Origin: Trichosporon coremiiforme
Taxonomy: Eukaryota > Basidiomycota > Tremellomycetes > Trichosporonales > Trichosporonaceae
DNA: 64,000 bases
Assembly (NCBI GenBank): GCA_039545355.1
Contig: BCJJ01000009.1
Coordinates: 1,529,757 to 1,593,756, forward strand
Reading direction: 5' to 3'
Positions 44,167-55,214 of this stretch are shown in pieces. The notes beneath the pieces are model-generated. The model saw only the letters and a program-made list of their open reading frames with translations, made no database searches and was not told the origin of the DNA. A program made the position numbers and the translations under genes. Numbering within the stretch: the stretch's first letter is position 1; every line of letters starts with the position of its first letter.

Positions 44167-46882
44167 TTACTGTAGGCGCGGCGAGGTCCGCGGAGCGCTC
44201 GCTCGGCGCTCCTTCGGGAAGGTCTCCTGGGTGGGGGAGTCACCCATCAGGCCGAAGTAGTCGTACTCGCTTGTGCGACGTGCCGTCGGTGGCCGGCCGA
44301 CAGCCGGGTACGCCCCAGTCATCGAGTACGACCCCGATGAAATGTGGGACATGCGGGGGTACGGTGAGTCGGCGTTCGGCAGATCGATCAGTCGGAGAGA
44401 TGCGTCGGGCGATGTGACGGGGATGTTGACTGCAGAATGCGAACTCTTGCGCCGCTCTCCCGGCGGAGGCCGCTGTTCACCTGGGGCAAAGTCGCTATAC
44501 GGCACGTTCGGCGACTCGTGCCCCATGAGTAAACTCTGATGCAGGCTCGAGCCACGCGTGTGGTTCGACAGACTATCCGCACCACGCGTCAGCGCGTACG
44601 GTCGGTCGTCCTCCTCGCGCACTTCGCGGAGACTGTTTAGCTGGATGGAGCCGCCCTCGGTCATCGACTTCCAACTCTCGACATCCGCGTCCGAGAATCC
44701 GTCGACCATGCTCTTCTGTCGCAACGTGTTCCGGTGCTTGCTGCTGCGTAACGTCGAATCGCTGCGTTCATGCTCGCGCGGCGCCGGGTCCGCCAGCCTA
44801 TAGTCGACGCGGCCGGACGCACCAACCCTGCGGCGCATGCAGAACCACCACGCACAGAAGGCGGCGGCAGCGAGCACGAAGAAGCCAATGACAGAGCACG
44901 CAGCGATGACGGCGGTGGAGACAACGCGGTGCTGCTGCGCAGGAGTTGCTCCTGCCCCCGGGTCCCCGCGCTCGCCGTCCCAGCGGCCCTGAGAGATTGC
45001 CGACAGTGCCTTGTGATCGTTGCGCACGGCATAAAAGTCCTTCGATCCTGTGGCCTGGTCTATCAGTGACATCATGCCGACCGACGGCCGCCATGAGGAG
45101 CCAGCCTTGGACTGGTCCGGGTATCTGAACACCGAGTACGCGTTGCGCATGAAACTCGAGCCCAACACCACGTCCGCTTTGCCGTTCAGGTTGGCATACT
45201 GTATCGACCCGAAACACGATACCTGCGTTGGGTCGTCAGGATCCGGCCAAGACATGTCTAGCGGGTGAACCGGGAAGTCGTTGCCGCCAATGTTGAACGT
45301 GACTGCGATCTGCTGTGTGCAAGGGAAGCGGTACTTGCCGTCCTTGCCGGCTTTGATGTTGAACGAGTGGTAGATGTCGTCGACGACCGTGCGGTTGTTG
45401 AACAGGATGCCAACACCGCCAGAATCAAGGAGGGCCAGCGGCTGCTTGACGTCGTCCGCTTCAGACTCTCCGAGAGTGATGTTGCGGTGGCTGGGGCCAG
45501 AACCGCCCTTCGCATCGGACCACGTCGTCGTATAAATTCCGTCAAGCAGCATGCGCCAGTGTAAGAATCCAGTCTTGCCCAGATTCGTCTCAGCGACGAT
45601 TGGAACATAACGGGGCGAGCACGGCGGAGGGCAGAAGCGGTCATCCGTAGTCCCAATGCCGAATGTTGATGCGGTTCGTTTGTCGTCGAAGCGCTCGAGT
45701 GCCAGGGAAAAGAGGCGATGGGTCGGGGCAGAATGCGCGCCGGCGCCGAACAGGTTGTCGAGCCAAGTCGCGCCGTCTGGCTGTGACCCGAACGTACCCG
45801 GTAGCTGCTCCTGGATGATGGAATTGGCGGGCACTGCGGTCAGCCCAGCTTCGACCATGCAATGCGTCCTCGTACTCACGAGCTAAGCCTAGCAGTCCTG
45901 AGAAGTCACCGTTGCCCATGTCCTCATCCACAACGCGCTCTGCCGCGACGAAGGACTGATAGCCGATGGAGAAATTGCCCATTGTGACCTGCTCCCAGTA
46001 GATCTCGCCACTGACAGATCCGATAAGATAGTCAAGCTTGATGTCGATGTCGGCGTCGAGAGAGGCACTGTGATTGAACAAGCGCGGAGCCTCCTTGCAT
46101 GAGGAGCTCTTGCAAGTGTTGACCGCTGCCCACTGGCATGTCAGCACAGGACTACCCCACACAATCAGACGTACCATGTCAGAAGAGCCCAGATCCACCA
46201 TCATGTTCAGAACCTGAGGAGCTGTGCCGTTCCAGTCTTGGCGTTTCCTGCTGTAACTACTACTCTGCGACTCGTGGCCGAACGACATGGGCACGCTGTA
46301 CACGGTATCTCGGTCGCGCCCTCCCATTGTCATGTTGAACAGCTGGCCTGGAACGAACGTCGGCTTGGAATCTGAACCTGTTGACGTCTTCGATGATGTA
46401 GTCCAAGGCCGTGACTTGGTAAAGCTGCTCCATGTTCGCGATATCGAAGTCGATGTCGCCGAGCTTGAGGATGACGAGCTCGCTGACGAGTTCATGGTTA
46501 TCGAAACGTTCCAAGGCATAGAGCCGTTCTGCGATGGCCATGATGGGTCATACGACGAGGACACATTCTGGCTGGGCCAAGGATCTGCTGAGCTCGTAAA
46601 GGACGGGGTTGCGCCGCCCGCTGCAGCAGACCCGCCTGGCGCCCCAGCTGCCGCGCTTCCAGCCGGGCCAGTGGCAGCTGCCTCCAATGACGGCCCCGCT
46701 GGAGGTGAAGGAGTCGCGTCTGAAGATCCCGACGGCGATGAAGGCGGTTGCCCATCTCCTTCCTGACGAGGTCGAAGAGGCCCCTGTGGTCTTTGGTGTA
46801 GCTGATCATGCGATGGGCGCATCGGTTGGCGGCTTGGCGGCGCGCCGGTGCTTGCCGATCGTGTATCTTCCCGAGGCTTCAT
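44167..46882 (-). CDS. Membrane-anchored aspartic protease-like protein (A1 family, altered motifs)
   Basis: Three exons on the minus strand (46175-46882, 45880-46132, 44167-45833; introns 42 and 46 nt) give about 875 residues. An N-terminal Pro/Ala/Ser-rich part to ~165 is followed by a pepsin-like domain: VDLGSSDMW around D230 (first active-site motif), GDFSGLLGLALPANS across intron 2, and LALLDSGGVG around D457 (second motif). QVSCFGSIQYA and VVLGSSFMRNAYSVF are the usual family segments near the domain end. One membrane helix lies near 612-640 (TAVIAACSVIGFFVLAA), then a ~235-residue Ser-rich cytoplasmic tail. Both catalytic Asp are kept but D[TS]G[ST] reads DLGS and DSGG, so activity is uncertain. 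No signal peptide is found from ATG 46882, so the 5' end may be incomplete. Confidence 0.8.
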
Positions 46883-49800
46883 TGGGAGAAGAGCGTTCTG
46901 CTCTAGAGCGATAGACGCGAGATCGGGGGAGTCATCTGCCAGTCTTGCCGAGGAAGACGTCGTGATGAGGGTCGAAGGGGGCGTCGTTGTAACTGGAGAG
47001 ATTCAGGTTGGTGGGGCGCGCCGAAGTGAAGGAACTCGTTACGGGTCGGAGGGCGCACGAGCAAAGCGAAGGAGTTGTTAAGGAGAGTAAAGGTCAGAAG
47101 GGAAAGATGGAGATGGTTGGTGTCGGCGGCCAAGTTGAGAAAGGGGTGGGCGGGGGGATCGACGGGGGAAGGTGCTCGGATGTGGAGGTCGATGGTCGGG
47201 TCGAGGGAGAAGTATGGGAGGGAGAAGTATGGGGTGTGGAACTGGGGAAGGAGGGAAGGAGGGTGAGGTGCGGGCGAATGTGGGGGGTAGGAGTCGTCTG
47301 TCGGATGATCACGAGGATGCGGGTTGGTGGTCGGTGGTCGGGGGTACAGAGATGAGAAGCAAGATGATGGTCAGGTTGAGAATTGTGTCGGAAGAGCTAA
47401 GGCTGATGCTGAAGTGGATCGCTGCAGTGATGGCGGTCTGGAGACTGTCTGCCCAGTGCACAGTGCCAGGCCAAGAACGATGCAGGATGCACAGGGGAGG
47501 AATGCAGGACCGCAGAACGTCCGCGCGCTTGCGGGCACGAGGGCAGGAGGGTAGGAGGGTAGGAGGCAGGTCTGCGCAGGATCCGGGTTGGAGGCTGGGG
47601 CGTGTGAGAGAGAGGGGAGAACCGGCGGAAGCGAGCGAGCAGAGCGGAGGGAATACAAGAGGTGGAGGTAGGGGGTGAGTGATCAGTCATGCAAGATGGC
47701 AGCTAGCTGTTTAAGCTCAGACTTTGCGCCACCAGAGCTGAGTCGCAGCACAAGGCAGCAGCAGCATTATTTGGGTGTGGTTGGAATCGCCCTGGTCTCT
47801 GGCCCAAGCCCTTAGTTCCTCAGCACCTCGACAGCTGGCAAAGCTTGTTGCTCTGGACGTCTGGACCGTTTCTTGGTGTGTGTTGTACGGGAACCGACGG
47901 CGGGCACGATGAGACGAGGAGACGGCGACTGCGACTGAGTGTGGGCTGCTGGGCTGGGTGGGTCCCTTGGACAGGATGCCTTGTAGTCTAAGCCCTAGAT
48001 GATCCTTGCTCGTTCCTGACGCCGAACACCCGATCCCTCACTCCTCAGCGTCCTCCTCTGATCGTGACCTCCTCCTCGACGCACAACAACGCCTTGGGCC
48101 CTCTGCCTCCACCTGATGAACCGGCAAACAACCAACAACACCAGGGCGCAACGGAGGCTAATCGAGGGGCCCAGACCCTGACAGGCTCTGTGTCTCCTCC
48201 GTCCCTAGCGTACGTCTTTGCCTGCAGGCGCCCCTCACGCCGCAAGGGGACCCTGTCGTCGTCGTCTCCCAAACAAACTGCCGCTTCCAGTTAAACCCGG
48301 CTTCCACTCAGCCCGTTGATTTCTCTCCTCCACCTTCCTCCCTGTCCACTGTAACAATGCTGTACACCCTCGCCTCTCCTTCCCTGCCGCCCTGCCGCCC
48401 TGCCGCCCCTTCATACCTTTCCACCGCCCAGCTCTCAGCAACGCGTCTGTCGCCTTAGAATTGACGCCCGGTGCATGCTTGCATGTTGCAGCGGCGTGAA
48501 CGCTGCAACACTGTAAACAATCGCTGTACCACATACCACTACCGCCTGTCACGCTTCTCTTCCTGCAGCACTGCCCACCGCGCATCGATTCGGACCATCG
48601 ATCCAGTCGTCGCTCGTCGCAGAATCGGCAGCGATGCGGTCATGACATGCTCGATTCCCATTCAGAACAAGCACCGTTCCTGAACCTTTTCCGCTCGCTG
48701 GCTTCTGTGGTCGACGCTGTCTGGGCATGCTGGGCAGTCGTCATGTCTTGGCGCTAGAGACAGTGCGCTCGACAGTGCGTATGCCTCTGCAGTCTTGGAC
48801 TACTGCGCCGCACACGCGAGGCACGCGTGCACGCTTCATGGTTTCTTGGCGCATAAAATCATTGATCAAAAGGTGACGCTTTAGCGAGTTTCTAGCGTTC
48901 ATCGAGGAATGACCGTCCGTTGAAGGTGTGGTGAACGACACGACGGTTACAATGGACTCGCGCGCGTCGCTCGGTAATCGGCGGCGGGGCAGCGCGTGGC
49001 GCACGGACACTTCAAGCGTCGTTTCAAGCCTTGCCTAGCCGCCAGCGCCGCCGGCGCCATGGCCCTCCTGCCGCATGTTGACAACAAGCACAGGAATCAG
49101 GCTCATTGACAGTATTGACCAGTCACAAGCAATACTGACACTTTCGCGAGGGGGGATCTGGCGGATCCCCGTCAGCGGACCTGACCTATCGCGGCGCCTC
49201 AACGGCGAGGGTCGGTGCGGCGCTGATCGCTGCACTTGAACTCTCCATGTCGGGCGCCCGCGAGGCGTACAGCGTCCAGCGGCCAGCGAGCCACCAGGGT
49301 AACACGGTGGCGTAGAGCGAAGCGCGCGGAGCGCTCAGACCTCCCCTCACAAGATCCTACGAGTGCGGCCTTCTTCCCTGCACAGCCGCCGCACCTGCCT
49401 CTTCCAGCTGCACAGCATCCAGCGCTGGGACGCTCGCCGCTCGCGGCAGCTCGGCAATACTCGACCGACTGTGTTCATCTTCGCCACCCATCCACCTATC
49501 CTCCGCGATGAGAACAAGCGCTAAACGGGACAAAGCGCCACCAGTCTGTCCGACCGTCCCAGGCAGACACAGAGACAAGCCACAGCACGCGTTCCGCTAT
49601 TCTGGATCCGGAACCGAGGAGGCGGCAGGAGGTAGGTCATGCCTTCAGTCTCAACTTGTACACTTGTGAAGAACAAATGAAAGAAGGCGCGTTCTTCAAG
49701 TTGATACTAATGCCATTGGGGCTCCTCTCTCCTGCAAATCTTCATCAGTGTTGGTGTTGAATGGTAGCGCCTCTCGCGTCAGTTGGTGACCCGTTACCGA

Positions 49801-50192
49801 TAGATGTGTGCTCCGCTGCGGATGATGGGCCGCTCTGCTACTGGTAGCCCAATTTCTCGGCACGTTTCTCCGGCCCGTGGCCCGTGTCCGCGGCCTGGGC
49901 GTGGGCGTGGAGTCGTGCCCATGCCGAATCACCCCGTGGGACCGGCGCTCACGAGGCCTTTAGTCGTCGACTGCGATCGACTGTAGGGTTTGGCGGCGCA
50001 ATGCCAAGGCTCCTGGGTGGACGATGCCTCTCCTCGACGAAGGGGTCAGTACCGCCTGCGACTAGCACGAGGGATCCGGGGCACTGAGCGCGAGACCGCT
50101 CGCAGGTGTCAAGGCAGCCTGCTGCCAACGAAGGGCGCCAAATGAATGCATGCAAATTACGATACTTCTTAGATACTTCTCTTCTTCCTTCC
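46883..50192. other. Large intergenic region, 46.9-50.2 kb
   Basis: 3.3 kb. 46950-47660 is strongly purine-rich on + (pyrimidine-rich leader of the protease-like gene), with GGGAGAAGTATGG repeated near 47215-47235. 48383-48409 has three copies of a 9-bp CCTGCCGCC unit. No exon, tRNA or mobile element could be supported in 47.7-50.2 kb. Confidence 0.45.
48383..48409. repeat. 9-bp tandem repeat, three copies
   Basis: CCTGCCGCC repeated three times head to tail inside a CT-rich non-coding stretch. Confidence 0.8.
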
Positions 50193-52028
50193 TTACAGCA
50201 GGCTCCACGCAGAGGCAAGCACGGCGGCGAGCGTGGCCGCGACGCCCCAAGTCGCCGCCGGCTGGGCGCCACTTCCCTCCTTACCGTCCTTTCCGTTCTT
50301 GTCCGCGCTGTGGTCCTTGCCGGTGCTGGCGTTGGTGGCGGCAATCGGCACGTCGCGGGTCTGGATGAGCGTGCCGTCGGTGCTCAGGTTCCAGAACCGG
50401 TACGCGTTGACGCGGATGCGATCGCCGTAGATCTCGGCGCGGAGGCCGGTCGGCGCACCGTCGCCGAGCGTGTCACCGTCAAAGTCTTGCGAGCCGATAC
50501 CGACATAGTTGAGCGTTGCGCCAGTGTTGAACGTCGTGATCGTGCTGTTGTACCCGATCAGCGGGCGGTGGTCGACGTTCTGGTCCAGAGCGGCAATGTC
50601 CCAGTGCGTGTGTGACGTGATGAGGAGCGCGTGCGGGTTCGCAGCAAGCAGGTAGCGCAGGCGCGTCTCTTCGTGGCCGAAGCTGGTGCTGTCAAACGTC
50701 GTCCACGTGCCCGAGACAGAGTACGGAAGCGCAAAGTGCGAGAAGAGCAGGACAGGCTTGCCCTCCTGCTTCCAGTGAGACAGGCGGCCGGCAAGGTACC
50801 CGTACTGCTCGTCGCTCATGTTCACGAACGGCGGCATGCCCGCCTGGTCGTTGAAGGTGTACTGCTCCGTCGCCATCCAGACAATCGGGGTGCCCTTCTC
50901 CGTGACGTGCTCGCCCCACAGGCCGCGGCCCTGCTCGCCGTGCAGTTCCGTCATGCGCGAGCCGTTCAGGAAATTGTCGATGTGACCCTTGGAGTCGGGC
51001 GTCATGTAGTACATTTCGTGGTTGCCGAGGGTGGAGATGACATTCTTCTCGCCGTAGTGCTCCCACGTGCCAGCATCCTTGAGCGCCTTGGTGAAGTTGT
51101 CCCAGTTGCCCGGCGAGTCGAACGCGACCAGGTCACCGTTGATCACAAGCGTGCTGGCATTGCCGTACTTCCGCAGACCGGGCAGGAGGCTGTCGCGCAT
51201 CTGGTCGTTCTGCGGCGTACCCTGAATGTCCGAAATTATGTCGATAACCTCGGTCGGCTCGCCCTCAACGTCCTTGCCCTGCGGCTTGACAACAGTCACG
51301 TCGTCGATGAGCCAGTACGCGTTGTCGCCCTTGCCCTCGAACGCAAACGTGAACACTGGCTTGGCACCGGCGGCAGCCTTGAAGGGCACGCGGTGCTGCG
51401 CTCCCTCCGCTGTCTCGTTCAACGCGAACACACGTTCCGCCTCCTTTCCGTCGTAGGACACCGAGACGTGCGCGTCCTGTCCCTTCGGGTCCGAGGTGTT
51501 GTAGTGACTGGCGAAACGGAGCTCGTACTCGCCCTCTTGCAGGTCAATGGCAGGAGTCGCGAGTGAGTGGGATCCCGCGCCCACAGCGGCTGCAATCACG
51601 CCGCTCGCGCGCGAGAAGCGCTGCTTGCCTCCCGTGCCGTGGTCGCGCACGATGCCCCAGAGCGTATCAAAGGTCCAGTTGGTCGCGTTCCATCCGTCGT
51701 GCCCCTCCTCGAACATCTCGAGCCATACCGGCTGCTCTGGCAGCTCCAGCGGGGACTGCTCAGGCCAAACCGTCACGTTGACGGTGTACGCATCCTGCCC
51801 GCCGAGCTGGACCTTGAGCGTTTTGAAAGCGACAGAGTCCTTGGCCTCGCCGGCAGGGAAGGTGACGGTCACACTGCCATTGTCGCGGGACTCGGACGAG
51901 GGCGAGATGTTCTGCCCGTCAAGGAGGAGCGTCAGGTTGCCGTCCGGGATGCCGCGAAGCGTGATGTTGGCGTCGTGCCCTGCCCATGCAACGGGCTTGA
52001 AGCCGCTGAGAGAGACGTTCGCCGTCAT
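50193..52028 (-). CDS. Secreted/GPI-type calcineurin-like metallophosphoesterase
   Basis: 611 residues in one exon from the ATG at 52028. An N-terminal beta-rich region (1-260) holds many N-glycosylation sites and a jelly-roll-like segment (GEYELRFASHYNTS). The phosphoesterase core follows: DIISDIQG, INGDLVAFDSP, STLGNHEMYY, LFSHFALP and LITSHTHWD, i.e. D-x-H replaced by D-x-Q, then GD, GNHE, H and HxH. The C-terminus has a Lys/Gly linker and a hydrophobic tail (AATLAAVLASAWSLL) typical of GPI anchoring. A signal peptide is missing from this start, although in-frame coding-like sequence continues about 60 bases upstream and a signal-like MSASALLPLFFSASAHS lies just beyond; the 5' end is unresolved. 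Substrate unknown. Confidence 0.85.
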   Translation of the reverse strand: MTANVSLSGFKPVAWAGHDANITLRGIPDGNLTLLLDGQNISPSSESRDNGSVTVTFPAGEAKDSVAFKTLKVQLGGQDAYTVNVTVWPEQSPLELPEQPVWLEMFEEGHDGWNATNWTFDTLWGIVRDHGTGGKQRFSRASGVIAAAVGAGSHSLATPAIDLQEGEYELRFASHYNTSDPKGQDAHVSVSYDGKEAERVFALNETAEGAQHRVPFKAAAGAKPVFTFAFEGKGDNAYWLIDDVTVVKPQGKDVEGEPTEVIDIISDIQGTPQNDQMRDSLLPGLRKYGNASTLVINGDLVAFDSPGNWDNFTKALKDAGTWEHYGEKNVISTLGNHEMYYMTPDSKGHIDNFLNGSRMTELHGEQGRGLWGEHVTEKGTPIVWMATEQYTFNDQAGMPPFVNMSDEQYGYLAGRLSHWKQEGKPVLLFSHFALPYSVSGTWTTFDSTSFGHEETRLRYLLAANPHALLITSHTHWDIAALDQNVDHRPLIGYNSTITTFNTGATLNYVGIGSQDFDGDTLGDGAPTGLRAEIYGDRIRVNAYRFWNLSTDGTLIQTRDVPIAATNASTGKDHSADKNGKDGKEGSGAQPAATWGVAATLAAVLASAWSLL

Positions 52029-52692
52029 ATCGATGGGATGCGCCGTAAATGTCAGTGGATAGAAAAAGGGGCCCGCCGGCGAACAGGCAGCGTTCTTATG
52101 TTATTGTCGCATCTGATCAGAAGCGATGACCCGGATGGATGCCGAGTGGGCCGAAGCGCTGAAGAAGAGAGGAAGTAGAGCAGATGCCGACATCCGGTGA
52201 CCAAATGCAGGAATACGATCTGAGGAAAAGACGCATTCAAAGGGTTCAACCGAGAAGGGACGTGAGGGTCCGTGCCGCCGCCATGTACGCAAGTCCACCG
52301 TGAACTGAGCCACCCCGCGGGGCACGCATTTCACCACGTACTCCGTGCACCGAAATCCACCCAGCCCGCGCATTCGGCGCTCGCATGTAGATGGCCCGCC
52401 AGGCGCAGCATGTGGGCGATGAACTGTCTGGCCATGTTCGTATAGTCACATCGCCCACAAGGTGAACGCGCAAGTGAGCGACGAGCTTCAGTCTTCGACT
52501 CAGCGGCTCTCAGGTCACGGACGAGAGCAAAGAACGAGGCGACAAGACAGACTGCGTGCATACACAAATGAACTGGGGATTCTTATAACAACGAGAAGGG
52601 ATATATCAACAATGCAAATCACCATCTCCACCTGACTGCAGCTCACCTCTCTCCGTTTCCATACTCCACCACGTACTGCGTAAAACCCATTG
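52029..52692. other. Intergenic, 5' side of metallophosphoesterase
   Basis: 0.66 kb. The first ~150 bases probably hold the missing first exon of the phosphoesterase gene. The rest is promoter and the APN1 3' flank; TTCTTATAAC and GATATATC near 52580-52605 are AT-rich but not placed for a known start. Confidence 0.4.
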
Positions 52693-55214
52693 CTAGATCG
52701 GCGACAACGATCGGGCCATTGATCGATATTCGTCAAGTATGTGCCGCGCGTTGAAGCGCCGAGTGCCAACGGGGTCCGATTGTGTCCGCGCCAGGTGTCG
52801 TTTAGTCAGCGGAGGTCGACCCCTTGGCCGGACATTCTTCTTCCCCTTGCTCAGCAGCGTGTCCGACGTCCACTCGTCGGCGCTACTGTCGGCCTCTTCC
52901 GCAGAGTCGACTGCCTGTGTTTCCTGCCAAAAATCGGCCACCTCAGCCACAATGGCCGAGGCAGCCACCGCTGCCGGACGCTCCTCTGGGTCTTCCCGGC
53001 GGCGCGCAAAGGGTTCGGATGCGACGACCGTACGATGAAGCTCTGTCCGGCGGGACCGTGCCTCTTCCCTCGACCCATCCTGGATGGCCCACGCCAGGTC
53101 GAGTGCGTACCGCTGTTCGGCAGTGAGGAGGGCCTCGTCGATGCCGCCCAGCGCATCCAAGACGTCTAGCTTCCAGCATTGCTTTAACGCCCGTGCGCGG
53201 CATCTCAGGTGTTTCATTTTCCGATGGTAATCCTGGTTAACCACTGAATGCTTCCCGACGAGACTGATGGCCTGCCGAGCTGGTTTGCTTGCCTTGCCCA
53301 CCTGCTCGAACCTCCAGACACCCAGCTGCTCACTCCATACCGAATCGGAGACACGGATAATGTATTCGAGTGCATCCCACTCGATCCGCTTCAAGTGCAG
53401 TTCGTAGTCATACTTGCGTTCATCCGTTTTGGCACGAGGTTCTGGAGAGTGGGCGGGGGTTTCGAGAAAGTATGGCACCTTGCCGAGAAACTCGGGACGA
53501 CGCAGGATCGAGCGGAATGCTGACAAAGGGATGTGGCCCTTCCCAACACTGACTGTTAGACAACAACACGCCGGAAGGCAAAAGCACTCACTGCATGTGT
53601 CCGTCACACTTGGCACCATGCGGTCGAGAACTGTCCGAGACATGCATGCACGCGACACGACCTGGGCCAAGGGCTGAGAGGTCGGCCAAGAAATCCCTCA
53701 CCCCTTGAAGACTTCGCAAATCGTAGTCGCCAATGTAGGCGTGGCAGATATCGATACACGCCATAACGCGCCTGTCCCCGACCCCGTCGATGATGCGCTT
53801 GATCTGGCGGAGGCTCCAGTTGTGCCTCTCCTCACACATCCTGCTGAGGTTGTTGCGCGCCATGTTCTCCAGTGCGAGCTTCACGCCTGGTACTGCGTCC
53901 AGCAGGTTTCCAATTTGTTCGACGGCGCAATCGACGGCAAACGAATCGTCACCCTGCCAGAAACCATCGATGAGCTCCTGGAAAGAACCAAGACTGAGGT
54001 TAGAAACGGCGTATGAGCCAGAGCGTGGCAATACTCACTGTAAACAGAGGGTCTGGATGCCGAGCGCCACGCAGTTCTGCATCTCCACCTTCACCGACTC
54101 AAAAGCCCTCTTCCTCGTAGTCCTGCAGTAAGCAACTACCCCTTGGTACCGCTGCAGCCCTCACTTACTCGGAGGCAGAGACGAGGTTAGTCGTATGGTT
54201 CCCGTGCATGAGCCAGTGCCTGAGGTCCAGGTTGCCGCATAGATCCTTGAACTCCACGACGGCAGCGGGCACCACCTCCTTGACACCCTTTTGGGGAGAG
54301 CCATTGAAAAACTGCACCGCACTGGCGGGGGAATTGGGGTTGGCAAATCGCTGCGCGGCTTCGAGGCGGTGGAAGCGCTCCACTGCCTTACAGGGGCCGC
54401 CGTCGCTCGAGATGTGGAATCCCTTGATGGGCGCCTGGACGTCGAAGAAAACCTCCGACGTGACGTGACTGACATTTGGCTCAGTCACAGCAGTCGCGGA
54501 AAGCGTCCTATCCCCCTCGGATGACAGCTCGCCGTCGCTTGTCAGTAACGCAGGAGGGGTCGAGTCTTCCAACTGCGGCAGGGTCGTGCTGAGAGATGTC
54601 GGTGACAGCGCCCTCTCATCATTGTCTTCCCTGTCGCTGTCGAGATCAGTAAGCCGCGATACACGAGGCAGGGGATGGCTGTCGAGCTCGCTAGCTGCGG
54701 AAAAAGAGTCATCGCGGCCCTCTTCGCCTCGATACAAAGTGGGTGGAGGGTGCGGGGTGGCAGCTCTGGCGATGGGGGGGTTGTCAGGCTCCTTTCTAAT
54801 TCTTCCCTGAGATTCGGCAGTCGCTGGGTCGTCGACGAGTAAGTTCTCAGGTTGCCCGCTCCTTGAAGCCATGGGATCGGTGACAACATACGCCTTGCGT
54901 CTGGGGCGGCGGCGAGGTCGAGTCTTGCGGGCGGCAGTGGCAGTATCTACAAAAGTGTGAACCTGGACTTGGGCAGGAGCCGGGGCGTCGCCGAGTAGCT
55001 GTTCAGGTGGGCTCCTTGCAGTCGTGATTTCGGTGGCAACGAATGCCTTGCGTCTGGGGCGGCGACGAGGTCGGGTCTTGCGCACAGCGCTGGATACATC
55101 TACAAGGACGTCAGAGTTGACTTGTGCAACAAAACGTTCCGGTGACTTACAAGGATTGGGGTCGCAGACGCGTAGAGCAACATTCTTTTTCTTCGAGTGG
55201 GATTTCGTGTGCAT
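52693..55214 (-). CDS. APN1: AP endonuclease of the endonuclease IV (Nfo/Apn1) family with repeat-bearing N-terminal extension
   Basis: Four exons on the minus strand (54169-55214, 54039-54122, 53592-53993, 52693-53548) give about 795 residues, or 778 if a 51-nt in-frame intron at 55100-55150 is removed. The first ~270 residues are an extension with two copies of a 51-residue unit containing RKTRPRRRPRRKA. The catalytic barrel starts at KGFHISSDGG and continues through ALGIQTLCLHLGS, VKLALENMA, ACIDICHAYIGDYDLRS, CMHVSDSSRPHG..CDGHMHVGKGHI and YFLETPA, matching the metal-binding order of endonuclease IV. It cleaves abasic sites and 3' blocks in base excision repair. A ~235-residue basic C-terminal tail with PRGRPPLTKRH resembles an AT-hook and nuclear signal. 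Confidence 0.9.
54825..55103 (-). repeat. 153-nt tandem repeat inside APN1 coding region
   Basis: Two units starting at 55103 and 54950 (minus strand), 153 nt apart, encode VD...A.RKTRPRRRPRRKA.V.T...RS..PE.LL.D.PA; similarity extends about 42 codons of each unit. The stretch upstream (SPERFVAQV...VLVD) looks like the end of a third, partial copy. Confidence 0.85.
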
